Shown: positions 1 through 6,678 of the stretch, piece by piece
Layout of the letters: the number at the start of each line of letters is the position of its first letter
How positions within the stretch are numbered: position 1 is the first letter of the stretch
NCBI GenBank assembly: GCA_934281515.1
Contig: CAKQXG010000106.1
Coordinates: forward strand, 1-7,254
From: an uncultured Clostridia bacterium
GTDB taxonomy: Bacteria; Bacillota; Clostridia; Christensenellales; CAG-314
Length of the DNA: 7,254 bases
Direction of reading: 5' to 3'
Notes under the pieces: model-generated
Databases searched by the model: none
What the model was told of the DNA's origin: nothing
What the model saw: only the letters and a program-made list of their open reading frames with translations
Made by a program: the position numbers and the translations under genes

Positions 1-3000
1 CAGATGGCGAAGGCAACAAACAATACGCCGACGGAGCAATTGCGGCTATTGCCGATCTGACATTGAACGACGCAATCAAGTCGGACAAATTCCTTGAAAT
101 CAAACTCGGCGACATACTCGGCTACACGAGATTCGAAGTCGACAACATCGACGACTACACCGCTGACGGCATGCCGGAAAAAGTGCGTACTTCCGCAGAC
201 GGCAAGTATGCGCTTGCCGACGGTGACAAGTGGTACGAAGGACGTCTTGTATGCGCCGACAAAACGCACGCTACGCCCGACAGTCACACCGCCGATTGTT
301 TCGGTTATGCTTGGTACGCCAAATGCACAGACGAAACGGAAGAACACACCCATGCCGACGAACGTCTGGAAGGCGATACATACTACAAGTTGCAAACGGG
401 ATTGTTTGCTAACCTTGCCGACCTTACCGTTGGCGATCTTGTCAAAGGCGGCACCGACAAAATGATGAATGCAGTCAAGCAAACGAAGCTCGGCGAATTG
501 GGTATCACACTGCCCGACATGCTTAAAAACTTTGCAGACCTGACCATCGACGAGTTGATGAAAGACGATGTGTTTGACAATATGTACATCGGCGAATTGC
601 TCGGCTACGAACTAAACATTTTTGACAACTCAACCATTTCCGAGTACACGACGGTTGTAGTTGACGACAAAGTGTTGGAGCACACCGCTGCCGACGGCAC
701 AAAACACTATGCCAAAGCGCATGACGACGATTGGGCGGAAGCCACATTGACCTGCGCCGACGAGACTGCCGAGCATACTCACACCGCCGACTGCTTTGCT
801 TACGTGTGGTACAAGGCTTGCGCCGACGAAAGTGCCGATCATACACACAACGATGAACTGAATATTGACGGCAAGTACTATGTTAAAGTTGACGGATTGT
901 ACGGCATGCTTGCTGACTTTACAATCGGACAACTGACCAAGGGCGACAACATCACCGACAAATTGATGGACATCAAACTCAACGCCATCATCGACCAAAA
1001 GACATTGGATGGCAACCCGCTTCTTAAAAACTTTGCCGACAAAACAATTCGCCAATTGACCGACAAAGAAACAATCAACGGTTTGTATCTCGGTCAGGTG
1101 TTTGAAGGATTTGAACGCGACGAAGTGAAGGAATCCGACATTGCAGACTACGTTAATCCCGTTTACCAAGTCGATGCGGCAAACACCGAAACTGTACTTG
1201 TTAGATCAAATCTGGCAGGGGAACTTATCCGCAAAAACAGTGCGACAGACCACGATTGGTACAAGGCAAAATTCAGTTGCACCGATCCCGACAACACGGA
1301 ACACACGCATGACCAAAAGTGCTATCCGTTTGTATGGTACAAAGTCGTCGACGATGTACGTACGGAACAAACCGAAGGCATGCAAGTCAAATTGGCAAGC
1401 TACACCATTGCCGACCTTAACGACATGGAAGGTGCGGTAAAGCAAATGACGCTCCGCGACGTGTTGGGCAAAGACGGCGTACCCAAGCAATTTGCAAGTA
1501 TTGCCGACACCAAGATAGGCAATCTGGAAAAAGCAATCAATACTCTTATGCTTGGTAACGTCATGGGTTACAACGCGGACGAAATAGAAGTTGACGAGAC
1601 GTATTCGCCGTTGGAATTTGACAATGTGCCGTCGGAAATTTTGTTTGAAAACAAAAATGATAACTCCATTGTCAAAAAGATTGGCGACAAATACTTTGTG
1701 GCGAAACGTATCTGTAACCACAGCAGCAACCACACCGAAAAGTGCTATTTCGTAGCATGGCAGAACGGTGAAGCCCCTGTCGATGGCATTATGGCAAAGC
1801 TTGCCGAAAAACAAATTAGTCAACTTGGCAACATGCAAGAGTCTATCAACGAAATGACCCTTGGCGACGTAATGGGTGACAGTGTACCGAGCGTGTTGAA
1901 GAACCTTGCCGATACACAAATCGGCGAGTTGGGAGAAGCAATCGACAACATGTACGTTGGCGAAATGCTTGACGGATACTACTGTAAAGGAGCCGCCAAG
2001 CCTGACGATACCGCAAATGTTATCGAAATCGTCAACGGCACAGGCGAGAATGCAAGGACGTTACTCTACGTATTTGTTAACGGCAACAACGTAAGCGTAA
2101 GCAAAGACAGACAGACATGGTCGGAGGGCGTCCGCTACTGCGACGTTACCGACGAAGCGCATGTCCACAACTACAAATGCTTTGGCTTTAAGTGGTATAC
2201 CGACAAGCTTTGCGAAAACGTTGCCACGGGCGCAATGGCACGCATTGCAAACGTTCCGTTGAATCAATTGAGCAATGCCAACGATGTGATTGACCAACTG
2301 ACCCTTGCCGACGTAATGGGTAAGGACAAGGTGCCGCAAATGCTTAAAAAGTTGTCCGACACCAAAATCGGCGACCTTGGTAACGAAATCAACAATCTGT
2401 ATGTCGGCGACGTGCTGGGCGCAAATGCCGAAGAAGTCGACGTGACGGGCTACAACGACAAAGTCGAGGGCGTCGTCAAATACAACAGTACCGATGCAAG
2501 CTACGCCAAATTGCTTGATGGCAAATGGTACCTTGCCGAACAAACATGTTTGGACACCTCGCATACACACACAGCCGACTGCTACCGCATTGTCTGGATG
2601 AAAGACGACGGCACCAAGTTGGATGGCATTTCGGCAAACATTGCCGACATGAAGATAAACGACCTGTCCGACAACGACAAGTTGAACAGTCGCATACAAA
2701 ACATGAAACTCGGCGATGTGATGACCATTGATCCTGCCGACAAAGTGCTGTATGCTTTGAGAGATTGCAAGATAAGCGACGTAGGAAACCGCGTGCAGGA
2801 ACTCAACATCGATGACGTCGTAGACTGCACACAAAAGCCGTTGAGTGCGCTTGTCGGTACACCGATAAACCAAATCGGGGACAAGTTTGGCACTTTGCAG
2901 TTGCAAGACGTTGTCGATGTGGGAGATTCTAAGGTTATGCAAGCGTTTGCCACTACGCAGATAAATCAACTTGCGCAAAAGGCAAACGAGTTGACGCTTG

Positions 3001-3599
3001 CCGACGTAATCGACACCACTGCAGACGGAACAAGCCCGATTTTGAAAGAATTGTCGACTACCAAAGTGAACGACCTGGGTACTGCCCTGAACGACATGTC
3101 TATGGGCGTTGCAATGGGTTATACGCACGTGAACACGGGCGAAGAAGGCAGCGTAACTTGTACCACGGGAGGTCATGCCGCTACTGCTCACTGGCACGAT
3201 TCCGACGGCAACGAAGTTAAGGGTATCTACGCCAAGATTGCCGACAAGAAATTGAGTGAGATATCAAGTGGCGGAATGAACGGCATAATGGAAGGTCTTA
3301 CAATGGGTGACCTTGTTGACAGCGGCGTGATAGAATTGACACCAAACGACGAGTGCACATTGGCAATACTTTCAGGGGAATGTAATCACACTATCAATCA
3401 TCCTGCCTATGGAACGCTCGGGTGCAATGTAACGGATTACATGAAATACAAAGCTATTGACTCAACAGCAACCGCTACTACGTACTTTAATCTTATCCAC
3501 AGCGCAACAGAAGAGGCTGATAAAACGGAATGTCTGAATAGTTGGCAAAAAATAACTCTTAAAGACTTTATGGCACAAATCCTTTCAGCGCTTGGTTGA
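1..3599 (+). CDS. Large modular Cys/His repeat protein, C-terminal part (5' end off window)
   Basis: The frame is open from the left edge (first full codon 3-5) to tandem stops TGA-TAA at 3597-3602, giving about 1,198 residues. The TTG at 63 is an internal Leu codon inside a repeat, not a start. The protein is rich in Asp, Asn and Lys, with no long hydrophobic segment and no LPXTG, SLH or other recognisable anchor at its C-terminus. It is built from two alternating elements. One is a short repeat (hADxKIxxL followed by LGDVhG), about 16 copies. The other is a Cys/His domain with an aromatic at C-7, His at C-4 of the second Cys and Trp at C+5, six good copies and two degenerate. Similar CxxxxxxHTHTxxCY motifs are common in Clostridia and Streptococcus surface proteins, so secretion is a reasonable inference, but the signal peptide would lie outside the window. 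I do not recognise the family and assign no function. Adhesin, scaffold or metal-binding surface protein are possibilities only. Confidence 0.9.
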   Translation, partial: DGEGNKQYADGAIAAIADLTLNDAIKSDKFLEIKLGDILGYTRFEVDNIDDYTADGMPEKVRTSADGKYALADGDKWYEGRLVCADKTHATPDSHTADCFGYAWYAKCTDETEEHTHADERLEGDTYYKLQTGLFANLADLTVGDLVKGGTDKMMNAVKQTKLGELGITLPDMLKNFADLTIDELMKDDVFDNMYIGELLGYELNIFDNSTISEYTTVVVDDKVLEHTAADGTKHYAKAHDDDWAEATLTCADETAEHTHTADCFAYVWYKACADESADHTHNDELNIDGKYYVKVDGLYGMLADFTIGQLTKGDNITDKLMDIKLNAIIDQKTLDGNPLLKNFADKTIRQLTDKETINGLYLGQVFEGFERDEVKESDIADYVNPVYQVDAANTETVLVRSNLAGELIRKNSATDHDWYKAKFSCTDPDNTEHTHDQKCYPFVWYKVVDDVRTEQTEGMQVKLASYTIADLNDMEGAVKQMTLRDVLGKDGVPKQFASIADTKIGNLEKAINTLMLGNVMGYNADEIEVDETYSPLEFDNVPSEILFENKNDNSIVKKIGDKYFVAKRICNHSSNHTEKCYFVAWQNGEAPVDGIMAKLAEKQISQLGNMQESINEMTLGDVMGDSVPSVLKNLADTQIGELGEAIDNMYVGEMLDGYYCKGAAKPDDTANVIEIVNGTGENARTLLYVFVNGNNVSVSKDRQTWSEGVRYCDVTDEAHVHNYKCFGFKWYTDKLCENVATGAMARIANVPLNQLSNANDVIDQLTLADVMGKDKVPQMLKKLSDTKIGDLGNEINNLYVGDVLGANAEEVDVTGYNDKVEGVVKYNSTDASYAKLLDGKWYLAEQTCLDTSHTHTADCYRIVWMKDDGTKLDGISANIADMKINDLSDNDKLNSRIQNMKLGDVMTIDPADKVLYALRDCKISDVGNRVQELNIDDVVDCTQKPLSALVGTPINQIGDKFGTLQLQDVVDVGDSKVMQAFATTQINQLAQKANELTLADVIDTTADGTSPILKELSTTKVNDLGTALNDMSMGVAMGYTHVNTGEEGSVTCTTGGHAATAHWHDSDGNEVKGIYAKIADKKLSEISSGGMNGIMEGLTMGDLVDSGVIELTPNDECTLAILSGECNHTINHPAYGTLGCNVTDYMKYKAIDSTATATTYFNLIHSATEEADKTECLNSWQKITLKDFMAQILSALG
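105..587 (+). repeat. Repeat module 1 of the Cys/His protein
   Basis: This module is about 161 residues, running from the LGDILGY motif to just before the next IGELLGY. Its Cys/His core (252-299) reads C-x4-H-x5-H-x3-C with Trp 7 before the first Cys and Trp 5 after the second. A second half-site, C-x6-H-T-H, follows at 324-353. Two short repeats close the module: LADLTVGDL and FADLTIDEL, 39 residues apart. Confidence 0.75.
588..1088 (+). repeat. Repeat module 2 of the Cys/His protein
   Basis: This module is about 167 residues. Its core at 753-794 reads C-x6-H-x-H-x3-C, again with Trp at -7 and +5. It carries an extra C-x6-H-T-H half-site at 819-848, as in module 1. Short repeats LADFTIGQL and FADKTIRQL are 41 residues apart. 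Modules 1 and 2 are the longest and most alike in layout. Confidence 0.75.
1089..1550 (+). repeat. Repeat module 3 of the Cys/His protein
   Basis: This module is about 154 residues and starts at LGQVFEGF. Its core at 1278-1322 reads C-x7-H-x-H-x3-C with Trp at -7 and +5. The extra C-x6-HTH half-site of modules 1 and 2 is missing. Short repeats LASYTIADL and IADTKIGNL are 36 residues apart. Confidence 0.75.
1551..1955 (+). repeat. Repeat module 4 of the Cys/His protein
   Basis: This module is about 135 residues and has the most compact core (1713-1745), C-x-H-x3-H-x3-C. The aromatic at -7 is Tyr instead of Trp, while Trp at +5 is kept. Short repeats LAEKQISQL and LADTQIGEL are 35 residues apart. 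The linker before the core resembles the other modules only weakly. Confidence 0.72.
1956..2402 (+). repeat. Repeat module 5 of the Cys/His protein
   Basis: This module is about 149 residues. Its core at 2139-2180 reads C-x6-H-x-H-x3-C with Trp at -7 and +5. It has two additional Cys residues outside the core (at 1983 and 2199). Short repeats IANVPLNQL and LSDTKIGDL are 36 residues apart. Confidence 0.74.
2403..2636 (+). repeat. Repeat module 6 (Cys/His domain) of the repeat protein
   Basis: This is the last regular Cys/His domain. It starts at VGDVLG, and its core at 2547-2582 reads C-x4-H-x-H-x3-C with Trp at -7 and +5. Instead of the usual pair of short repeats it is followed by an uninterrupted run of them. 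Confidence 0.74.
2637..3122 (+). repeat. Tandem short repeats (~31-40 residues) without Cys/His inserts
   Basis: Five consecutive copies of the short repeat are seen, beginning IADMKINDL, LRDCKISDV, LVGTPINQI, FATTQINQL and LSTTKVNDL, with spacings of 40, 31, 32 and 35 residues. Each is followed by a partner motif such as LGDVMT, IDDVVD, LQDVVD, LADVID or MGVAMG. The regular hydrophobic spacing suggests a helical solenoid-like fold, which is inference. This stretch shows that the short repeat is the basic unit and that the Cys/His domain is an insert placed between pairs of units. Confidence 0.7.
3123..3599 (+). other. C-terminal region of the repeat protein with degenerate Cys/His clusters
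   Basis: A first degenerate cluster at 3159-3197 has C-x4-H-x4-H-x-H and lacks the closing Cys. It is followed by DGNEVKGIYAKIADKKL, which resembles the post-core linker of the modules. A second cluster at 3381-3425 reads C-x-H-x3-H-x7-C and lacks the +5 Trp. The protein ends in a last LGDV-like motif (LKDFMA) and ILSALG. No cell-wall or membrane anchor is visible. Confidence 0.55.
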
Positions 3600-3620
3600 T
3601 AATCATTTTCTCCAATTAAA

Positions 3621-3653
3621 AAAACACGGAATTCAACTCGGGTTCCGTGTTTT
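3621..3653 (+). terminator. Likely intrinsic terminator after the repeat protein gene
   Basis: A perfect 11-bp stem (AAAACACGGAA at 3621-3631 pairing with TTCCGTGTTTT at 3643-3653) encloses an 11-nt loop, 21 nt after the stop codon. The A-run on the left and the TTTT on the right give a short U-tract in either direction, so it could act on both strands. The U-tract is only four bases, so strength is uncertain. Confidence 0.7.
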
Positions 3654-3710
3654 GCCTATTCAACTCTTCCGGTTCTATACTTTAATTTTAATTTTTAAAA
3701 GGATAGGGGC

Positions 3711-3754
3711 ATGGGGAAAGGGAAACTTTTTACAAAAAGTTTCCCTTTCCCCAT
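3711..3754. repeat. Perfect 21-bp inverted repeat between convergent genes
   Basis: The left arm 3711-3731 (ATGGGGAAAGGGAAACTTTTT) is the exact reverse complement of the right arm 3734-3754, with only AC between. It lies between the converging repeat-protein and flavoprotein genes, 32 nt from the latter's stop. It could help end transcription, mainly of the - strand operon, but no U-tract directly follows either arm, so it is not a textbook terminator. A dispersed palindromic element is an alternative. The rest of 3600-3785 is AT-rich with nothing else recognisable. Confidence 0.75.
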
Positions 3755-3785
3755 ATATCATATATTATAAGCATATATCCAAAAT

Positions 3786-5384
3786 CTATCTAAATCTGTC
3801 AAAAATCGCAGTTGCTACGCGCAAACCGTCGACGGCGGACGAAACTATGCCCCCGGCATAGCCTGCGCCTTCGCCTGTCGGGTACAGGTTGCGTAGATTG
3901 CTTTGGTAGCTTTCGTCGCGTAGGATACGAATAGGCGACGACGTGCGTGTTTCTACGCCGGTAAGAACGCCGCTTGTGCCAAACCCCTTTATTTTGCGGT
4001 CGAATATGGCAAGAGCCTCGACAATGCTGTCGTTAAGTTCGTTTGGTAACAAATTGCGAAGATTGGACGGCTTTACTCCACGCGGATAGGCCGGAAAAGG
4101 TTGCAAGCTGTCGGCTGTCGATGTACGATTGGCAACAAAATCGGAAACAGATTGACAGGGTGCGACATAATTGCCGCCTCCGAGGGCAAAGGCACTACGT
4201 TCCAGATCGCGTTGGAAGTCAATACCGGCAAAAATACCGTTGCCGTAACCGAAACGAGCGACGTCGTCGGCATTGACCGTCACGACAATTGCGCTGTTGC
4301 TGTTGGCGGCGTCACGAGCGTAGTTGCTCATGCCGTTGACAACCACCGTGTCGGGTTCGCTGTTGGCAGCCACCACAATGCCACCCGGGCACATGCAAAA
4401 ACTGTACACTCCGTGTTTTTCGCCGTTGTGCACCAATTTGTAGCTTGCCGCCGACAGGTCCCGATGCGTAGCCGCAAGACCGTATTGGGCGTTGTCGATG
4501 AACTGTCGTGTGTGTTCGATGCGTAGACCGACGGCAAAAGGCTTGAAGGCAAGGTTTGCCCCCTGAAAGTTTAACATCTCGAACATATCCCTTGCGGAGT
4601 GTCCCGTCGCCAACACAACGGCATCGCACTCGATTTGATTGTACTTCTTTTCGCCGCCTATTACCTTTACGGCACGTACATTATTATCGCTGTCAAGAAA
4701 CAGCCCATCAAGATAGGAATTGTACCAAAATTCACCGCCGTGATGCATGATTTCGTCACGGAGCGAACCAACGCACACGCCTAGCTTGTCGGTGCCGACA
4801 TGCGGCAATGCGCTGTACATTATGTCCTCGGGCGCACCCGCACGCACAAACTGCCTGAACACAGTGTAGTTGTACGGCGTGGAAATGCCGGTTGTCAACT
4901 TGCCGTCGGAGAATGCCCCCGCGCCGCCAAGTCCGAATTGCACATTGCACGACGGATTAAACTCGCCGCCGTTGAAGTACTTCTTGACAATCTTTGTGCG
5001 ATGGACAATGTCAAGTCCCTTTTCGATGACAATCACCTTAAAACCGACCTTTGCCAGATACAGCGCAGCAAACAACCCTGCAGGACCTGCACCGACAACA
5101 ACGACGGTCTTGTGCAAAACGGGGTGTTTGACAGGCAACTCAGCAAGTATATCGTGTGGCGCAACGTAAATTTGCGCATTGCGAATCATCGCTTTGTTGC
5201 TGTCAAACAAAAATGAACAGACAAAATGTATATTGTCCTTGTCGCGTGCGTCAACGCTTTGTTTGTATAAGCGTAGATTGTGTATCGCATCAGGTGTCAG
5301 CCTGCAACAAGCCGCAACGTAATCGATGTAGTTGTCGGTTTTGCCAAGCGGAATATTTATTGATTTGGTAAGAAATGTATTCAT
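3786..5384 (-). CDS. FAD-dependent dehydrogenase, COG2509-type
   Basis: A cytosolic flavoprotein of 532 residues. After an N-terminal ~90-residue domain carrying the family's SVDARDKD segment (residues 43-50), a Rossmann FAD-binding motif VVVVGAGPAG lies at 94-103, ending in Glu121. Further conserved blocks are QFGLGGAGAFSDGKL (149-163), ATGHSARD (259-266), FCMCPGG (329-335), GVETRTSSPIRILRD (476-490) and YPTGEGAGYAGGIVSSAVDG (501-520). These blocks and the length match the uncharacterised FAD-dependent dehydrogenase family COG2509, whose substrate is not known to me. The ATG at 5384 was chosen because family members begin with a short segment like this (INIPLG...). The frame stays open back to 5555, but that would overlap the previous gene with unrelated sequence. 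No Shine-Dalgarno is visible. The gene lies 85 nt after another flavoprotein gene and may be cotranscribed with it. It ends in TAG. Confidence 0.92.
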   Translation of the reverse strand: MNTFLTKSINIPLGKTDNYIDYVAACCRLTPDAIHNLRLYKQSVDARDKDNIHFVCSFLFDSNKAMIRNAQIYVAPHDILAELPVKHPVLHKTVVVVGAGPAGLFAALYLAKVGFKVIVIEKGLDIVHRTKIVKKYFNGGEFNPSCNVQFGLGGAGAFSDGKLTTGISTPYNYTVFRQFVRAGAPEDIMYSALPHVGTDKLGVCVGSLRDEIMHHGGEFWYNSYLDGLFLDSDNNVRAVKVIGGEKKYNQIECDAVVLATGHSARDMFEMLNFQGANLAFKPFAVGLRIEHTRQFIDNAQYGLAATHRDLSAASYKLVHNGEKHGVYSFCMCPGGIVVAANSEPDTVVVNGMSNYARDAANSNSAIVVTVNADDVARFGYGNGIFAGIDFQRDLERSAFALGGGNYVAPCQSVSDFVANRTSTADSLQPFPAYPRGVKPSNLRNLLPNELNDSIVEALAIFDRKIKGFGTSGVLTGVETRTSSPIRILRDESYQSNLRNLYPTGEGAGYAGGIVSSAVDGLRVATAIFDRFR

Positions 5385-5394
5385 GATATTTTCG

Positions 5395-5411
5395 GGCGGT
5401 TTCTGTCCGCC
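5395..5411 (-). promoter_or_regulatory. Small GC hairpin just before the COG2509-type start
   Basis: Read on the - strand, GGCGG (5411-5407) pairs with CCGCC (5399-5395) around a 7-nt loop, ending 10 nt before the ATG. This is where a ribosome-binding site would normally lie, and none is seen. The rest of the 85-nt gap (5385-5469) is AT-rich, with no convincing -35/-10 pair. A role in translation or processing is speculative. Confidence 0.3.
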
Positions 5412-5469
5412 AGGATATTTACAGTTTTGTAATAAAAATTTATATACGTATGCGGAATTTTGCGACATA

Positions 5470-6615
5470 CTATTTGAACAACGACAATGCCGACGCGCCT
5501 GCAAAGTACAGATTGTACCCACCGCAAAAGCCATCGACATCCAACGCTTCGCCAAGCACTACTACACCGTCAGGCAATGTCAGAGTCGGCAAAGACAAGC
5601 AATCGACACGCACGCCGCCTGCCGTAACCTGACTCATAGAGTAGTCAAGTAACTTTTCAAAAGTGAACGCCATGTATTTAAGCAAGTGCGCCGCACGTTC
5701 GGCAAATCGGTTGTCCGTTGCGGAAATTTTCTTTTTGACATAATCTGCAACGCGATTTTTGACAAGTCCGACAAGTCCGTCACGACCGCTGTCGATGTTG
5801 TTTTGTACTATTTGTTTTACCGTTTGTTCGTCAAAGTCAGGCAGCAAATCCACGACAAACTTGTAGCCGTGCTTTTCGCCTTTTACAATACCACGCGCAA
5901 TCACCGCGGACAAATCAAACACGCACACGCCCGACAAGCCGTAATCCTTAAACTGAACTTCTCCGCTGCGTTCCGCAACGGCAACACCGTCGCAAAACAA
6001 TGTTACCTTCGCACGATTGCGCACACCGTTAAGCGTACCGTCGGCATCAGTCAACCGCACGGGGACAAGCGACGGGCAAAGAGCTGTAAGATATTGTTTG
6101 CCGCCGACAAGATTTGCCGTCATCGGGTCGTCCGCCTGACTGCGCGATCCACACGCAACGACAAGGCAGTCAACGGTCAATTTTTGTCCGCCCGCGTCAA
6201 CGACATACTTATCTCCGACTTTCGTCCGATCGACTACGGGACAATCGACCAGAATCTCAACCCCTGCGCGCACGGCCTCGAAACGCAGACAATCTACCAC
6301 GGTCGAAGCACTGTCCGTCACGGGATACAGCCGTCCGCAATCGTCTGCGTAGGTATACACGCCTGCCGAACGCAAGAAAGACAAATACTGATCCACAGGA
6401 ACCGCGTCAAGCACGTGGCGCACAAGAGCGCTGTCGTTGTAACAGTCGAGCGTAACGGTAAGATTGCCGATATTGCACCTGCCGTTACCGCTCATGGCGA
6501 CCTTGCGCCCCACGCGAGAGTTCCGCTCGGCAACAATCACTTTATTTCCTTGTCGCGCCGACATAATGGCGTAAGTAAGCCCTGCCATGCCGCCGCCGAT
6601 AACCAATACTTTCAT
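5470..6615 (-). CDS. HI0933/BaiN-type NAD(P)/FAD-dependent oxidoreductase
   Basis: A predicted cytosolic flavoprotein of 381 residues. The N-terminus is an FAD-binding fold, MKVLVIGGGMAG, with the acidic residue Glu30 closing it. It is followed by the family hallmark GRKVAMSGNGRCNIGN (36-51), GRLYPVTDSAS (94-104), GEVQFKDYGLSGV (218-230), SQVTAGGV (328-335) and GEALDVDGFCGGYNL (355-369). These define the HI0933-like family (PF03486/TIGR00275; database names include 'BaiN/RdsA family' and 'aminoacetone oxidase family'). Those names come from a few members, and the reaction of this one cannot be read from sequence. It is slightly shorter than the usual ~400-420 residues, and the segment after ACGSRS (154-159) is divergent. 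The start ATG at 6615 directly precedes the FAD motif. There is no Shine-Dalgarno, but a strong promoter ends 6 nt upstream. The stop is TAG at 5472-5470. Confidence 0.92.
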   Translation of the reverse strand: MKVLVIGGGMAGLTYAIMSARQGNKVIVAERNSRVGRKVAMSGNGRCNIGNLTVTLDCYNDSALVRHVLDAVPVDQYLSFLRSAGVYTYADDCGRLYPVTDSASTVVDCLRFEAVRAGVEILVDCPVVDRTKVGDKYVVDAGGQKLTVDCLVVACGSRSQADDPMTANLVGGKQYLTALCPSLVPVRLTDADGTLNGVRNRAKVTLFCDGVAVAERSGEVQFKDYGLSGVCVFDLSAVIARGIVKGEKHGYKFVVDLLPDFDEQTVKQIVQNNIDSGRDGLVGLVKNRVADYVKKKISATDNRFAERAAHLLKYMAFTFEKLLDYSMSQVTAGGVRVDCLSLPTLTLPDGVVVLGEALDVDGFCGGYNLYFAGASALSLFK

Positions 6616-6621
6616 ACTTCA

Positions 6622-6650
6622 ATTGTAAATCAACAATGGCATTTAGTCAA
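6622..6650 (-). promoter_or_regulatory. Sigma70-type promoter for the HI0933-type gene, probably leaderless
   Basis: On the - strand, TTGACT (6650-6645) and TACAAT (6627-6622) are separated by exactly 17 nt, each one mismatch from consensus. Only 6 nt (TGAAGT) separate the -10 box from the ATG at 6615, so the expected transcription start falls on or next to the A of the ATG. It lies wholly in the 63-nt gap after the aspartokinase stop. Confidence 0.72.
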
Positions 6651-6678
6651 GTATTTGCCGAACGTGTGCAAACATCAA

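Noticed and set aside
63..65. TTG as the start codon of the repeat protein
   Set aside because: The frame is open to the window edge, and the preceding residues (ending AIAAIADLT) already fit the repeat. The TTG codes an internal Leu.
2061..3197. A 378-codon open frame on the - strand inside the repeat protein, and similar ones at 1206-1919 and 630-1169
   Set aside because: The + strand frame has coherent protein repeats throughout. The antisense frames mirror the repeated codons and show no domain.
3701..3723. G-rich run (GG, GGGG, GGGG, GGG) as a possible G-quadruplex
   Set aside because: Only three runs have three or more G, and most of the stretch is already the left arm of the perfect inverted repeat, which explains it better.
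5385..5555. N-terminal extension of the COG2509-type protein (starts at 5555 or 5468)
   Set aside because: The extra residues do not resemble the family N-terminus, and the longest version overlaps the preceding gene by 86 nt. The ATG at 5384 places the family's N-terminal segment correctly.
6651..6678. TTTGC...GCAAA short inverted repeat after the aspartokinase stop as a terminator
   Set aside because: It has a 5-bp AT-rich stem and no following U-tract. It is too weak to call.
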